A stretch of 64,000 nt of DNA from an uncultured Oscillospiraceae bacterium (lineage in GTDB: Bacteria > Bacillota > Clostridia > Oscillospirales > Oscillospiraceae), in contig CALWWP010000019.1 in assembly GCA_944385275.1 (NCBI GenBank), forward strand, positions 1 through 64,000, read 5' to 3'. The notes below the pieces were generated by a model that was given only the letters and a program-made list of their open reading frames with translations, was not told the DNA's origin and ran no database searches. This document shows, piece by piece, positions 24,973-34,724 of this stretch. The position numbers and the translations under genes were made by a program. Within the stretch, counting starts at the first letter, position 1; every line of letters starts with the position of its first letter.

Positions 24973-25977
24973 TCATATATACTTCTCGAAAAATGGCTTC
25001 AGCCCTATTTTATCCGGAGTATGCTCTGGCAGCTGCCAAAAATCATAGCCTGAATAGTTGTTTCCCTCTACTATAGCTGGTCCATCCTGTAAAATTGCAA
25101 TGTCCCATCCTACATAGCGAAATTCTGGTATTTCCAATGCCGCCTTTTTACATAGCTCCAGCGCCTCTTTGACATATGGTATACGATAGCCTATAAGCCG
25201 TATGCCCGTCATCGGATGGACTTCATAGTTTACCAGAGCGGATGTATGGGCTACTCCGTTGATCTCCCCTGTCTCTCTGTCTATAGGACAATACAGGCCG
25301 TCGTTTTCCATATTATCTACAAATTTCCCTTTATTTCCTATCTTGCAGCCCGCAAATGCTATCTGAACATCCCCATCCCTTGTTACAAGGGTAGCAATAC
25401 GAAGTGTATTGAGGGAAGCCGGATGAAGGCGCATCATATCATCGTGCTGTATAAGCTTTTCCTCAATAACACCTATCCTTTTCTGCTTGAGTTCTTCAAA
25501 TTCAGCCTCAGGGTTCGCATAATCGCCCTCCGAAACAACTAAAATACCCTTTCCGCTTTCGCTGTCATTTGGCTTTGCGACAACAGTCTTGTGCCTCTTT
25601 ACGAAATCATCAAAAGCTGCGGCATCTATCTTTGCCATATCCAGCCACTCGCGGTGAAGATATTTGTCAAATCTCTCGTAAAATTCATTTTTATTGTCAA
25701 AAATATGGGCATACCTAGGATCGTTTACCTTCAATATCACTTTCTTGTTGTACAGCCTTGTAACATAGGTGCTTCTTTGCCTGTGGTTCATATTCCAAAA
25801 AGCGAAAATGAGATAGTCGTTATATCCCGCTCCATATCTAAAAGCGCAGTTCACGATGTCCAAGAACAAAAATAATTTGCTTTTACCGGATTTCTCATGT
25901 GCCCGGTCTATCACTTTAAAAAGCTTTTTAAAACTGGCATTTGATAAAACGCGATAAATATATTTAATTTTTCCCAT
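24973..25977 (-). CDS. ATP-grasp protein, sugar-transfer-associated type
   Basis: A 334-residue protein. Residues about 115-330 are an ATP-grasp fold: VVAKPNDSESGKGILVV for nucleotide binding, EEKLIQHDDM, SLNTLRIATLVT and the metal-binding GWDIAILQDGPAIVEGNN. This matches the family found in polysaccharide or teichoic-acid-like loci. It should ligate a carboxylate to an amine or hydroxyl using ATP; the substrate is unknown. GGAGGAG precedes the ATG. Single-gene unit. Confidence 0.8.
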   Translation of the reverse strand: MGKIKYIYRVLSNASFKKLFKVIDRAHEKSGKSKLFLFLDIVNCAFRYGAGYNDYLIFAFWNMNHRQRSTYVTRLYNKKVILKVNDPRYAHIFDNKNEFYERFDKYLHREWLDMAKIDAAAFDDFVKRHKTVVAKPNDSESGKGILVVSEGDYANPEAEFEELKQKRIGVIEEKLIQHDDMMRLHPASLNTLRIATLVTRDGDVQIAFAGCKIGNKGKFVDNMENDGLYCPIDRETGEINGVAHTSALVNYEVHPMTGIRLIGYRIPYVKEALELCKKAALEIPEFRYVGWDIAILQDGPAIVEGNNYSGYDFWQLPEHTPDKIGLKPFFEKYI

Positions 25978-26109
25978 AGTGCTCCTCCGTGCTGTGCGAT
26001 TCTCTTACCTTTTTCATGCTAGCATCAATATACATCTATGTCAACTCAAATTATGGACATATCTCAAAGTCTGCCCTCATAGTGTTAAGCATGAAAGGAA
26101 TGAGATCAT

Positions 26110-26904
26110 ATGCTGACTTTTATAAGAAAACAAATCCGCAGGCACCTCCCAACTACAATAATCCTAAATAAAAAAATACTTGTCGCCATAGGAGGTATAA
26201 TGTGCGCCATTGCTATATTTGCAGTCGTCACCAATCCTCTTATCGTCGGTACCGCTGCAACTACTCGTCTTCTTCCCATTTACTGTGTACAGCGTGATGC
26301 CAAGGTAGCCGCTCTGTCCTTTGACGCAGCTTGGGGAAACGAAGATACGGCGCAGCTGATAGAAATACTCGGGCGATACAATGTAAAGGCCACATTTTTT
26401 GTTGTAGGCGACTGGGTAGATAAATATCCCGATTCTGTAAAACAGCTTGCTGACGCCGGCCATGAAATAATGAACCATTCCAATGACCACGCGCACTTCA
26501 GCAAGCTTTCATCCGACGAGATCCGCAGCAATGTGGAGGCCTGCAACGACAAGATCGAATCGCTGACCGGAGTGCGTCCCACACTGTTCAGAGCTCCGTA
26601 CGGTGAATACGATGACAATGTGATAGCGACGCTTAATTCAATGGGTATGCACACCATACAGTGGGATGTTGACAGCTTGGACTGGAAAGAGCTTTCTGCT
26701 TCCGAAATAACAGAACGCGTCGTGAGCAGAGTCTCTCCCGGCTCCATAGTACTGTTCCACAATGCTGCCCTGCACACCCCCGAGGCGCTGCCGACTATAA
26801 TAGAAGATCTGCTTAGAGATGGATATACTCTGATACCCATTTCAGAACTTTTGCTCACCGGGGAATACACGATCGATCATACTGGCCGCCAGCTTCCCGC
26901 TTGA
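26110..26904 (+). CDS. Polysaccharide deacetylase, PdaB-like
   Basis: A 264-residue NodB-family deacetylase with an N-terminal membrane anchor (about residues 20-42). The first motif reads SFDAAWG, the PdaB-type variant; the metal histidines are in HSNDHAH, then RAPYGEYD and the C-terminal LFHNAAL. PdaB is made in the forespore and needed for spore stability by acting on cortex or spore-wall glycan. AAAGGAATGAG precedes the ATG. Confidence 0.87.
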   Translation: MLTFIRKQIRRHLPTTIILNKKILVAIGGIMCAIAIFAVVTNPLIVGTAATTRLLPIYCVQRDAKVAALSFDAAWGNEDTAQLIEILGRYNVKATFFVVGDWVDKYPDSVKQLADAGHEIMNHSNDHAHFSKLSSDEIRSNVEACNDKIESLTGVRPTLFRAPYGEYDDNVIATLNSMGMHTIQWDVDSLDWKELSASEITERVVSRVSPGSIVLFHNAALHTPEALPTIIEDLLRDGYTLIPISELLLTGEYTIDHTGRQLPA

Positions 26905-26966
26905 AATTTTTAATTCTTTATGATATCCTTTTATCATCTTTAATCAAAAGGTGGTAATTCTGATCT

Positions 26967-27581
26967 ATGACCCCAGATAAAAAACCGGAAAACGCAAACG
27001 AAGTCTCTACAAGGACAGTCATTGCATTCCTAATAGTCGGCGTAATCATAGCTATCATTCTCATCTATACTTTTCCGTCCATCTCAAAGCTAATATCCTT
27101 CAACAATACTGAGAGCCTTTTAAACTCTTGGGACGGATACAATGTACTCAGTTTAACATCTGCGGAAAAAGAAACTCATGTAGAAATTATATCTAACGGT
27201 TCCATGCACAGTGTTTTTGGCTTTGGCTCTTCCGAAGAATCCGATATTGGAGATATGCTTCCCGCTTTGACGGATGATGAGATCGATTCGCTAAGCAAAA
27301 TGTTCACGTTGGATATGGACACTACCGACGAGACCTCTTCTCTGCAGCCATTGACCTGTGATTTTTACTGGGTACAGGACCCGAATTCTCTGGAGGACAG
27401 TACGCAGTCAGGCCTTATCAAATACGACGGGCAATCCGTCTTGATGGTGATAGACAGTTATGCATACGAGGTCAACCCGGTGCCTTTTGCGGCGATGTTT
27501 GACTATCTCCGCATACACATAGGCGAGGAGAGCTTTTTTTACTTTCCATGGCTTGAGCCTGCAGAAAATAACGATCAATAA
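26967..27581 (+). CDS. Unknown single-pass membrane protein
   Basis: A 204-residue protein I do not recognise. One membrane helix spans about residues 15-40; the rest is an acidic outer domain with many Asp, Glu and Ser and no cysteines. Sixty-two bases separate it from the deacetylase, so the two may be cotranscribed and could act together at the envelope. The ribosome site AAGGTGG lies 12 bases from the ATG, a loose spacing. Confidence 0.6.
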   Translation: MTPDKKPENANEVSTRTVIAFLIVGVIIAIILIYTFPSISKLISFNNTESLLNSWDGYNVLSLTSAEKETHVEIISNGSMHSVFGFGSSEESDIGDMLPALTDDEIDSLSKMFTLDMDTTDETSSLQPLTCDFYWVQDPNSLEDSTQSGLIKYDGQSVLMVIDSYAYEVNPVPFAAMFDYLRIHIGEESFFYFPWLEPAENNDQ

Positions 27582-27599
27582 ATTTAGGCCAATATTAAA

Positions 27600-27630
27600 C
27601 TACGGTACAGTTTTAAAAACTGTACCGTAG
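27600..27630. terminator. Bidirectional terminator
   Basis: Fifteen-base arms ctacggtacagtttt/aaaactgtaccgtag, with TTTTTT on the plus strand and a weaker run on the minus strand. It separates convergent units. Confidence 0.9.
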
Positions 27631-27654
27631 TTTTTTGCTATCAATATAAATTAC

Positions 27655-29376
27655 CTATTTTAATCCATTCACAAATCCGGCACAGTCTGCAATCTTCTGA
27701 GTGCAGTCTTTTTCGCTGTCTCCCTTCGCCATTATATAGAACTTTATCTTCGGTTCTGTTCCGGACGGCCTTACAATAAAAGTAATGCCATCTGCCAGTT
27801 CAAAAAGGAGCACATCTGCGCCCTGTATAGGGGTCTTCTCGCGTTTTTGGATACGTTTCCCAATTATCTTGCCGCTTAGGTAGTCTCTGACTTTTTCTAC
27901 TTCGTGGCCTCCTATTTTTTCAGGCGGTTCCCTGCGCAGCTCCTGCATGATGCGCGCCATATTTTCTGGACCGTCGGCGCCGGTCACCGCAAGGCTCACG
28001 GTACTCTCGGCAAACCATCCATATTTTTCATATATTCCCAGCATAGCATCAATGAGAGTTTTGCCATGCAAATGATACCACGCGGCCATTTCCGCTATCA
28101 ATACCGAGGCGGACACCGCATCCTTGTCCCTCACAAAATCCCCTATCAGATAACCATAGGATTCTTCAAATGCAAAAATTATCTCTCGGCTTCTTGACTT
28201 CTCATATTCGGCTATCTTCTCGGCAATAAACTTAAACCCTGTGAACGTATCTTCCATGGCAACGCCGTTTGTCTCGGCTACAATCCTTGCAAGCTCAGTA
28301 GTCACTATTGTCTTGAGTGCGGCAGCATTGCTCGGAAGCGTTCCCTTTCTTCTTCGCGCCTCCAAAATATAGTCCAATAGCAGTACGCCCATCTGATTTC
28401 CGGTAATATGGCTGTATCCGCCATTCCCGTCCGGCACCATCACTCCAACGCGGTCGGCATCCGGATCTGTTCCTATTATCAGCTGTGCTCCAACCTTCTC
28501 AGTAAGTGATACGGCCAGAGCAAAACTCTCCTCTTCTTCGGGATTGGGACTTTTTACAGTTGTAAAATCTCCGTTTACAACCATCTGTTCCGGCACCGGG
28601 AAGAGCTCTTTTACTCCCAGCCTGCGCAGCGCTTCGGGAACTAAACGGTATCCAGTTCCGTGGAATGGGGTATACACTATCTTCATATCATCGGCTTTTT
28701 GAATAAGTTCAGGTTCTATGGAGCACTTAATTACATTCTGGAGGAACTCTTCGTCTATGCTCTCTCCTATGATTTCAATAAGGCCCTGTGTCACTGCTGC
28801 CGAATAATGCATTTTGACTATTCCGCTGAATACATCTGTAGCCATTATCTGTTCCGATATTCTTTGCGCATCCTCAGGAGTGAGCTGGGCGCCATCACTT
28901 CCGTAAACTTTATATCCGTTGTATTCTTTTGTATTGTGACTCGCTGTAATATTTATGCCTCCGGCGGCGCCAAGTCTTCTGATCGCGAATGACAGCTCAG
29001 GAGTTGGCCGTAGTTCATCAAACAAATACACATGTATACCGTTCCCGGCCATAACGCAGGCGGCTTCCTTTGCAAACCTCTTACTGTTGTTCCGGCAGTC
29101 ATAAGCTATTACTATCCCTTTGGATGCTTTCGCAGCATCGCGCTTAAGCACATTTGCAAATCCCTGCGTCGCCTGACGAACTGTATGCACATTTATACGG
29201 GCAGTCCCCATACCCATCAATCCGCGCAAGCCCGCAGTCCCAAACGAAAGCGGAGCAGAAAAGCGGCTTCTTATCTCTTCAGCGTCTTCTTTTATACTAT
29301 CCAGTTCCATCCACTGGTCGCTGTCGAGAGATGGACTGTCAAGCCATTTTCTGTACTCGCTTTTATAATCAGGCAT
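27655..29376 (-). CDS. pgcA: Phosphoglucomutase/phosphomannomutase PgcA-type
   Basis: A 573-residue alpha-D-phosphohexomutase. The phosphoserine loop is TASHNTKEYNGYK, metal binding DPDADRVGV, sugar binding EESYGYLIGD, and the phosphate-binding RPSGTEPKIKFY is near the C terminus. It interconverts glucose 1- and 6-phosphate for glycolipid and cell-wall synthesis. I choose ATG 29376, seven bases after AGGAG; two upstream ATG codons overlap that site. Its start overlaps the preceding DUF2007-like gene by eight bases. Confidence 0.9.
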   Translation of the reverse strand: MPDYKSEYRKWLDSPSLDSDQWMELDSIKEDAEEIRSRFSAPLSFGTAGLRGLMGMGTARINVHTVRQATQGFANVLKRDAAKASKGIVIAYDCRNNSKRFAKEAACVMAGNGIHVYLFDELRPTPELSFAIRRLGAAGGINITASHNTKEYNGYKVYGSDGAQLTPEDAQRISEQIMATDVFSGIVKMHYSAAVTQGLIEIIGESIDEEFLQNVIKCSIEPELIQKADDMKIVYTPFHGTGYRLVPEALRRLGVKELFPVPEQMVVNGDFTTVKSPNPEEEESFALAVSLTEKVGAQLIIGTDPDADRVGVMVPDGNGGYSHITGNQMGVLLLDYILEARRRKGTLPSNAAALKTIVTTELARIVAETNGVAMEDTFTGFKFIAEKIAEYEKSRSREIIFAFEESYGYLIGDFVRDKDAVSASVLIAEMAAWYHLHGKTLIDAMLGIYEKYGWFAESTVSLAVTGADGPENMARIMQELRREPPEKIGGHEVEKVRDYLSGKIIGKRIQKREKTPIQGADVLLFELADGITFIVRPSGTEPKIKFYIMAKGDSEKDCTQKIADCAGFVNGLK

Positions 29377-29767
29377 CTTCATTCTCCTCTTCATCCGGTT
29401 TTTGAGTTATAAGGTCTTGAGCCGCTTCAAGCATACTCTTGGGAACATAAACTTCCATACCCGTTCCCGTAAATCCCAGTATCACTTTTGCAAGCCTGCC
29501 GGCTCCGGGGAAATCACATGTTGTTGGAATCCCAAATGCATTGAGCATGCCTGTCTGCATATCATAATCGACCTGAGTACCAAACACAGTTGTCAAAAGA
29601 GCTGCTTCTTCCGGCTCTCCGTCTTCGTCTACCGGCCATGGAAGCTCGCTTTTTCCGCCGAAACTCCAAACTGCTTTCTTCTTTTTCTCTTCATCATATT
29701 GATTCTCGGAACAACACATGCACTCATCTCCATCGTTATACTGGTTGCAATTAGGATACTGTTTCAT
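29369..29767 (-). CDS. DUF2007-like protein with Cys-rich N terminus
   Basis: A 132-residue protein. Residues 1-25 carry four cysteines (NCNQY and CMCCSENQ), perhaps a metal site. Residues 60-125 resemble DUF2007, the putative signal-transducing domain (GIPTTCDFPGAG, MEVYVPKSMLEAAQDLI). Function unknown. ATG 29767 follows AAGGAGG by seven bases. It overlaps pgcA and follows rlmH by 13 bases. Confidence 0.65.
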   Translation of the reverse strand: MKQYPNCNQYNDGDECMCCSENQYDEEKKKKAVWSFGGKSELPWPVDEDGEPEEAALLTTVFGTQVDYDMQTGMLNAFGIPTTCDFPGAGRLAKVILGFTGTGMEVYVPKSMLEAAQDLITQKPDEEENEDA

Positions 29768-29780
29768 TTGACATCCTCCT

Positions 29781-30260
29781 TTACTTGTGATATCTGGCTC
29801 CCTCATTGATCTTAAAGCCGCGGTAAATCTGCTCCAAAAGCACTACCCTCGCCAAATGGTGCGGGAAGGTCATGCTCGACATGGACATCCGTTCTGACGC
29901 TTCCGCTTTTATCTGCTCGTGAAGGCCATAGCTTCCTCCTATCACAAAGCAAATACGGGAACTGACCTGCTGCCAGCGGGCCAATGCATCTGCCAGCCCC
30001 TCCGAAGAATACTTTTTCCCCTCTATGCACATAGCTATGACCATGCTGCCGGACGGTATCTTCTGCTGGATTTCAGAAGCCTCTTTTTTCAGGGCATATT
30101 CGATCTCTGACGGAGACGGCTTCTGCGGCAGTTTCTGCTCTGACAACTCCTCTATCTCCAATTTACAGTAAGTAGAAAGCCTTTTGGCATATTCTGCGCA
30201 CGCTTGCGCAAAAAATACTTCTTTTAGCTTTCCGACGCAAATCAACTTTATTCCTATCAT
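29781..30260 (-). CDS. rlmH: 23S rRNA (pseudouridine1915-N3)-methyltransferase RlmH
   Basis: A 159-residue SPOUT methyltransferase, the exact family length. MIGIKLICVGKLKE at the start and CFVIGGSYGLHEQIK with the trefoil knot, then SMSSMTFPHHLARVVLLEQIYR at the C terminus, are diagnostic. It methylates the pseudouridine at 1915 in helix 69. ATG 30260 follows AGGAG. Its place after the WalJ gene repeats the Bacillus yycJ-rlmH neighbourhood. Confidence 0.95.
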   Translation of the reverse strand: MIGIKLICVGKLKEVFFAQACAEYAKRLSTYCKLEIEELSEQKLPQKPSPSEIEYALKKEASEIQQKIPSGSMVIAMCIEGKKYSSEGLADALARWQQVSSRICFVIGGSYGLHEQIKAEASERMSMSSMTFPHHLARVVLLEQIYRGFKINEGARYHK

Positions 30261-30270
30261 ACGCGCGCTC

Positions 30271-31050
30271 CTAAACAGCATAGCAGGTGCTGATCTCGCT
30301 TGCCGGTGCAACTGCCACTTGAGTGTATTTAAATGCACCGCAGCGCTCCAATGCCGATGCTACCGCAGTATACGCTTTGTTCGGCGTGTTGTTTTTTTCA
30401 CTCAAATGAGCCAAAACAAATCTGCTGGCTCCACATCCTGCAAGTCGCACTGCAAGTTCTGCTCCTTCATCGTTTGAAAGATGCCCGCGCCTGCCGCCTA
30501 TTCGTCTTTTTAGAAACTCCGGATAATCTCCATCTCTCAGCATATCCACATCGTGATTTGCCTCTAAAATTATCGTATCTGCTCCTCGAACTGCGCAAAA
30601 AACGCTTTCCGGTACATAGCCCAGATCAGTTACAAATGCAAGTTTTTTCCTGCCGTCATCTACTATATAGCCCACACTTTCAGGGGTATCATGTGGGGTC
30701 ACAAACGACTGTATCTCCGCTCCTCCTATCTCAAAGCCATCTCCGGCGTTAAAAACTTTCAGCATCGGCTCTGTCTGAGGGTACTGACGGCAGATGGCTT
30801 CAGCCACTCTCTGGCATGCATACACCTTTATGGCAAAGTACTTTACCAGCATATCAATGCCCTTTATATGATCTATATGCTCATGAGTTACTGCAATTCC
30901 CTTCACTTGGTCTATTCCTATCCCAAGAAGCTTTAATTTATTGCATATGGCTCTCATCGATATCCCAGCATCGATGAGAAAATATGTATCATTGCAGCTT
31001 ACCAGTGCGCAGTTTCCCTTCGAACTGCTGGCCAAAGTACATATCCTCAT
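30271..31050 (-). CDS. walJ: MBL-fold hydrolase WalJ/YycJ
   Basis: A 259-residue metallo-beta-lactamase-fold nuclease-like protein. The metal motif is THEHIDHIKG, with later HDTPESVGY and NHDVDML. WalJ belongs to the WalRK operon in Firmicutes and is linked to coordination of cell division and replication. ATG 31050 follows GGAGG. It sits between murA and rlmH. Confidence 0.88.
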   Translation of the reverse strand: MRICTLASSSKGNCALVSCNDTYFLIDAGISMRAICNKLKLLGIGIDQVKGIAVTHEHIDHIKGIDMLVKYFAIKVYACQRVAEAICRQYPQTEPMLKVFNAGDGFEIGGAEIQSFVTPHDTPESVGYIVDDGRKKLAFVTDLGYVPESVFCAVRGADTIILEANHDVDMLRDGDYPEFLKRRIGGRRGHLSNDEGAELAVRLAGCGASRFVLAHLSEKNNTPNKAYTAVASALERCGAFKYTQVAVAPASEISTCYAV

Positions 31051-31121
31051 ACATTCCTCCGTAAAAAACCGCCCGATAAAAGAAAGCAATTTCTTATATC
31101 AGACGGTCTTTCCTCTTCATT

Positions 31122-32426
31122 TCAAATTGCAAGGATCTCTTTTACTTCTGTATATGGGCTGTTGTCCTCTTCTACTCCAATAATGTCGGCGCCAAGTTTA
31201 CGCAGCTTTCCAACAAATTCTTCATATCCCCGTTCAATGTGGTAAACTTCTTCTACCTCAGTAGTACCGCTAGCGCACAATCCTGCGATCACCATTGCCG
31301 CTCCCGCTCTGAGGTCACAAGACTTTATAGGTGCACCTGTCAGACGTTGTACACCCTGAATCACAGCTATCTTTCCATCAACTTGGATCTCCGCCCCCAT
31401 GCGGCGGAGCTCGTCTACATATTTGTAGCGGTTGTCCCACACTCCCTCAGTAATAACGCTCGTGCCGCTGGCAATGCTCAGGGAAACCGCTATCTGAGGC
31501 TGCATATCAGTTGGAAATCCGGGATATGGCATAGTCTTGACATTAGTCCCGGAAAGCCTGCCTTCGCTCTTAACTAAGATCGCATCCTCGCGGTTTTCAA
31601 AATTGACTCCCATTTCTTCGAACTTTACAGTGATACAATCCAAATGCTTTGGAATAACATTTTTAACAAGGACATTGCCGCCCGCTGCTGCTGTTGCCGC
31701 AATATACGTGCCGGCTTCTATCTGGTCCGGAATTATCGAATACGATCCGCCCTTCATTCTCTTTACGCCGTTTATTTTTATTACGTCCGTACCGGCGCCC
31801 ATAATGTCGGCACCCATTGAGTTGAGGAAATTTGCAAGATCTACTATGTGCGGTTCCTTTGCCGCATTTTCAATCACAGTTCGGCCTTCTGCCAAAGCAG
31901 CGGCTATCATAATGTTCATCGTAGCGCCAACTGACACTACATCCAAGTACACGTTCGCGCCTTTGAGCCTTCCTCCGCTCACGCTGGAACAAATCAGCCC
32001 GTTCTTTACCTCTACCGACGCTCCCATCGCACTAAAGCCCTTTATGTGCTGGTCAATGGGCCTAACACCGAAATCGCACCCTCCGGGCATTGCAACTTTA
32101 GAACTGCCAAACCTGCCCAGCATGGCCCCAATCAGGTAATAAGACGCACGGATCTTGCGCATCAGTTCATAAGGTCCTTCTTCAGACATGATCCCAGAGC
32201 AGTCAATATCCATTGTATGCTTGTTGACCGTACGGATCTTTGCTCCCATTTCCTTCAAAATAGTCAACAAAAGAGTCACGTCACTTATCTGTGGTATGTT
32301 CTCTATTCGGCATACCCCATCGACGAGCAGCGTCGCCGGGATTATAGCAACAGCAGCGTTTTTTGCCCCGCTTATTTCTACTTCGCCGTACAGAGGTTTC
32401 CCACCGTGAATTACATATTTTGTCAA
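31122..32426 (-). CDS. murA: UDP-N-acetylglucosamine 1-carboxyvinyltransferase MurA
   Basis: A 434-residue EPSP-synthase-fold enzyme, first committed step of peptidoglycan synthesis. The catalytic, fosfomycin-binding Cys is in GGCDFGVRPIDQH. EISGAKNAAVAIIPATLL is the N-terminal signature. It starts with TTG 32426 after AGGAAGTGA. A consensus promoter at 32572-32600 suggests separate expression even though it lies within the WalRKHI-J neighbourhood. Confidence 0.95.
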   Translation of the reverse strand: MTKYVIHGGKPLYGEVEISGAKNAAVAIIPATLLVDGVCRIENIPQISDVTLLLTILKEMGAKIRTVNKHTMDIDCSGIMSEEGPYELMRKIRASYYLIGAMLGRFGSSKVAMPGGCDFGVRPIDQHIKGFSAMGASVEVKNGLICSSVSGGRLKGANVYLDVVSVGATMNIMIAAALAEGRTVIENAAKEPHIVDLANFLNSMGADIMGAGTDVIKINGVKRMKGGSYSIIPDQIEAGTYIAATAAAGGNVLVKNVIPKHLDCITVKFEEMGVNFENREDAILVKSEGRLSGTNVKTMPYPGFPTDMQPQIAVSLSIASGTSVITEGVWDNRYKYVDELRRMGAEIQVDGKIAVIQGVQRLTGAPIKSCDLRAGAAMVIAGLCASGTTEVEEVYHIERGYEEFVGKLRKLGADIIGVEEDNSPYTEVKEILAI

Positions 32427-32571
32427 AAGCTCACTTCCTAAAGTAAGGTTTGTTTCATTGTTTTTAGTATGTCCGGCTGTAAATGTTCTAAACGGAATTT
32501 CTTTTCCAAATCAGCTTTCTTTACATGCTGAAGCGTACGATCCAACACAGGCACCGCACTACTGCTAGTTT

Positions 32572-32600
32572 ATTATATCAGCACATCACGAGAAATGCAA
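32572..32600 (-). promoter_or_regulatory. Promoter of the murA unit
   Basis: On the minus strand TTGCAT and TATAAT are 17 bases apart, in the gap between the YycI-like gene and murA. No terminator is visible before it, so read-through from the wal operon is also likely. Confidence 0.75.
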
Positions 32601-32626
32601 AACTTTTCTTATTTTTAATATTTTAT

Positions 32627-33442
32627 CTAAATTTCAGTTAAAAAGGTTCCATCACGGCCGTCGATATAATACACTCCAGAGTCCGTAAATATACGCCAAA
32701 CAGAAGACAGCTTTCCGGAAACTGAAGCCAAAATATTGAATTCCAGCGAGTACCCGCAGTCAACATAGTACACGGAGTTGCAGACGAATCCTCCTGCCTT
32801 CACTGCGTTCAAAAATTTCATAAGCGCGGTAGCGGCTCCAATTACCTCCATTTCCTGTTCCGTGTTCTCAAGTATCATTGGGCAGAATCCGTATACGCTT
32901 GTCAGCACACCGTCAATGCGTTCAAATACTATTTTACAGTTAAATATCTGTATTCCGTCTGCTGTGCACACGTAGGTGATATTTTCACCGTCAGTCACTT
33001 CGCGCTCAGCTTCGATCCCGCATTTTTCAAACAGTTTCTCTATCTCAGAGTCGCTCATTTGTCTTCTCAGCTCATTTTGCTCAGATAAAAAAATCTCAAA
33101 TTCTCCGTTCCCGCGAAACCTTGCATTGCCATTTTCATTCTTATAGACAAAAATATTTCCGCCCTGATCTTCTCTCTGTGCATTTCCAAGCAAAACCTCC
33201 GCGATAAAATTTTCCACATCCGGATCGCGCATTACGCTCCATTGCTGAAGCCTTGCATTATCCGGCATAACCGAAGCAGGCATCGTTATGCCATTCTTAG
33301 AAAACACCTCTGAAAGCTCATCTGACATCTGCTGTTCCATTTTCCTGCTTTCCAGCTTGTCACCAACCGCAATAATAAGAAAGCAAAAATTCAAAATCAG
33401 CAAAATAGCAATCACTACATTCTTTATTTTAGCGCTGTCCAT
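32627..33442 (-). CDS. YycI-like regulator of WalK
   Basis: A 271-residue protein with one N-terminal membrane helix (about 8-26) and an extracytoplasmic domain. Sequence similarity to YycI is weak by eye (C-terminal YSLEFNILA and YYIDGRDGTFL); the assignment rests on position as last gene of walR-walK-yycH-yycI. YycH and YycI restrain or tune WalK through membrane-helix contacts. ATG 33442 follows AGGGGA. Confidence 0.7.
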   Translation of the reverse strand: MDSAKIKNVVIAILLILNFCFLIIAVGDKLESRKMEQQMSDELSEVFSKNGITMPASVMPDNARLQQWSVMRDPDVENFIAEVLLGNAQREDQGGNIFVYKNENGNARFRGNGEFEIFLSEQNELRRQMSDSEIEKLFEKCGIEAEREVTDGENITYVCTADGIQIFNCKIVFERIDGVLTSVYGFCPMILENTEQEMEVIGAATALMKFLNAVKAGGFVCNSVYYVDCGYSLEFNILASVSGKLSSVWRIFTDSGVYYIDGRDGTFLTEI

Positions 33443-33458
33443 GGTGAAATTCCCCTTG

Positions 33459-34724
33459 TCAATATGCCAGCCATTCCGGCTCCATCTCATTATTCAGCGA
33501 ATCCTGATAGCTCAGACGCACTTCGCTTCCCGGAGAAATAGAGTCCATTATCATCACGGCTTGCAATTCCGGAATAATAGTCTTGATCTGATCCGTCTGT
33601 TGATATTCTCTCGCAAATAACTTAGCTTCCGTAATAAAGCCTTCCCGTACCGTTATCTCGGCAGCATTTCCATCTACCAGCACTCTTATACCGTTTATAT
33701 AGTAGTCAAATTGTACAGTATATTCCCCTTTGTTTTCATCGTAAAATATTCCCGAAAACTGAATATCGGCAATTCCGCAGCAATTGCCTATTATCTGCTG
33801 CGCAAACTGACATGCACCTTCAATAATAGACGAAATATAGTCTTCATCTCCGTAACCTATACGCAGAGATGCATCTTCATATTCCACAACGTCATAAACG
33901 ATGATCCCTTCCGGCAACAAACGTACCATAGTTCCTCCTACTTCTACAAATACTCTTGTACCGTCTTTTTCTGTATAGCTGGGCACTACGTAGGAATCCA
34001 TTCCAAACGCTTTCAATATCATGTCTTCTGTAATCTGAGTATAAAGCGAGCTTGTCGCATACACTGTCTGTATTGGCTGCATGTCCTGAATAAATATGAG
34101 GTACGGATTGGCTGTGCTTTCAAGTCCGTCAATCTCAAATGCAAACTGGGCGCCGTTTGGAAGGTATTTTTCCACTTCAGTCTTTATACTTACTGGCTGA
34201 ACCGCAGTAGAACACACATATATGTTGTCGCGCGAATCATTCATAAAATACAGATCCGCAGTTTCTCCGTCTACTGATATGCACAAATACCTTGCGCTCT
34301 TCGTCTCTGAAGTCTCCGCCCCTGTCCACCTTGCAATAGATCTCAACGGTATATCCGCTTCGAAATCAAGAAACACGCCTTCTCTTTGAAGCGCAGTTTC
34401 CCACTGATACACAGTGGCTTCATATGAGTCTCCAGCCGAACCTAATGCCTCTCCAAATAGCATTTTTACATTTGCATAAGAAGTTTCGAGCTGTTCGGCA
34501 TCGTATTTTACTGCGCAGTGCAGACCATGTTCATTTGTTATAGCTATACTCAAAGGTCTTGCCGCTTCCGTAACAGTCGTATTGTGTTCCAAAACTTCGC
34601 TTCCGCTTGGCAAGTTTGAAAAAATATTTCCAGATGTGTATACCTGACTTCCTAAAATCAACGCGGTACACGATAAAAACACGATTACCAGTAATTTTAT
34701 CTGCTCCACTGTGCGCGCGTTCAT
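33459..34724 (-). CDS. YycH-like regulator of WalK
   Basis: A 421-residue protein with one N-terminal membrane helix (about 8-28) and a large outer domain of mixed alpha/beta character. It overlaps the walK stop as ATGA, so translation is coupled. By position it is YycH/WalH. The sequence lacks any catalytic motif I can see. Confidence 0.75.
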   Translation of the reverse strand: MNARTVEQIKLLVIVFLSCTALILGSQVYTSGNIFSNLPSGSEVLEHNTTVTEAARPLSIAITNEHGLHCAVKYDAEQLETSYANVKMLFGEALGSAGDSYEATVYQWETALQREGVFLDFEADIPLRSIARWTGAETSETKSARYLCISVDGETADLYFMNDSRDNIYVCSTAVQPVSIKTEVEKYLPNGAQFAFEIDGLESTANPYLIFIQDMQPIQTVYATSSLYTQITEDMILKAFGMDSYVVPSYTEKDGTRVFVEVGGTMVRLLPEGIIVYDVVEYEDASLRIGYGDEDYISSIIEGACQFAQQIIGNCCGIADIQFSGIFYDENKGEYTVQFDYYINGIRVLVDGNAAEITVREGFITEAKLFAREYQQTDQIKTIIPELQAVMIMDSISPGSEVRLSYQDSLNNEMEPEWLAY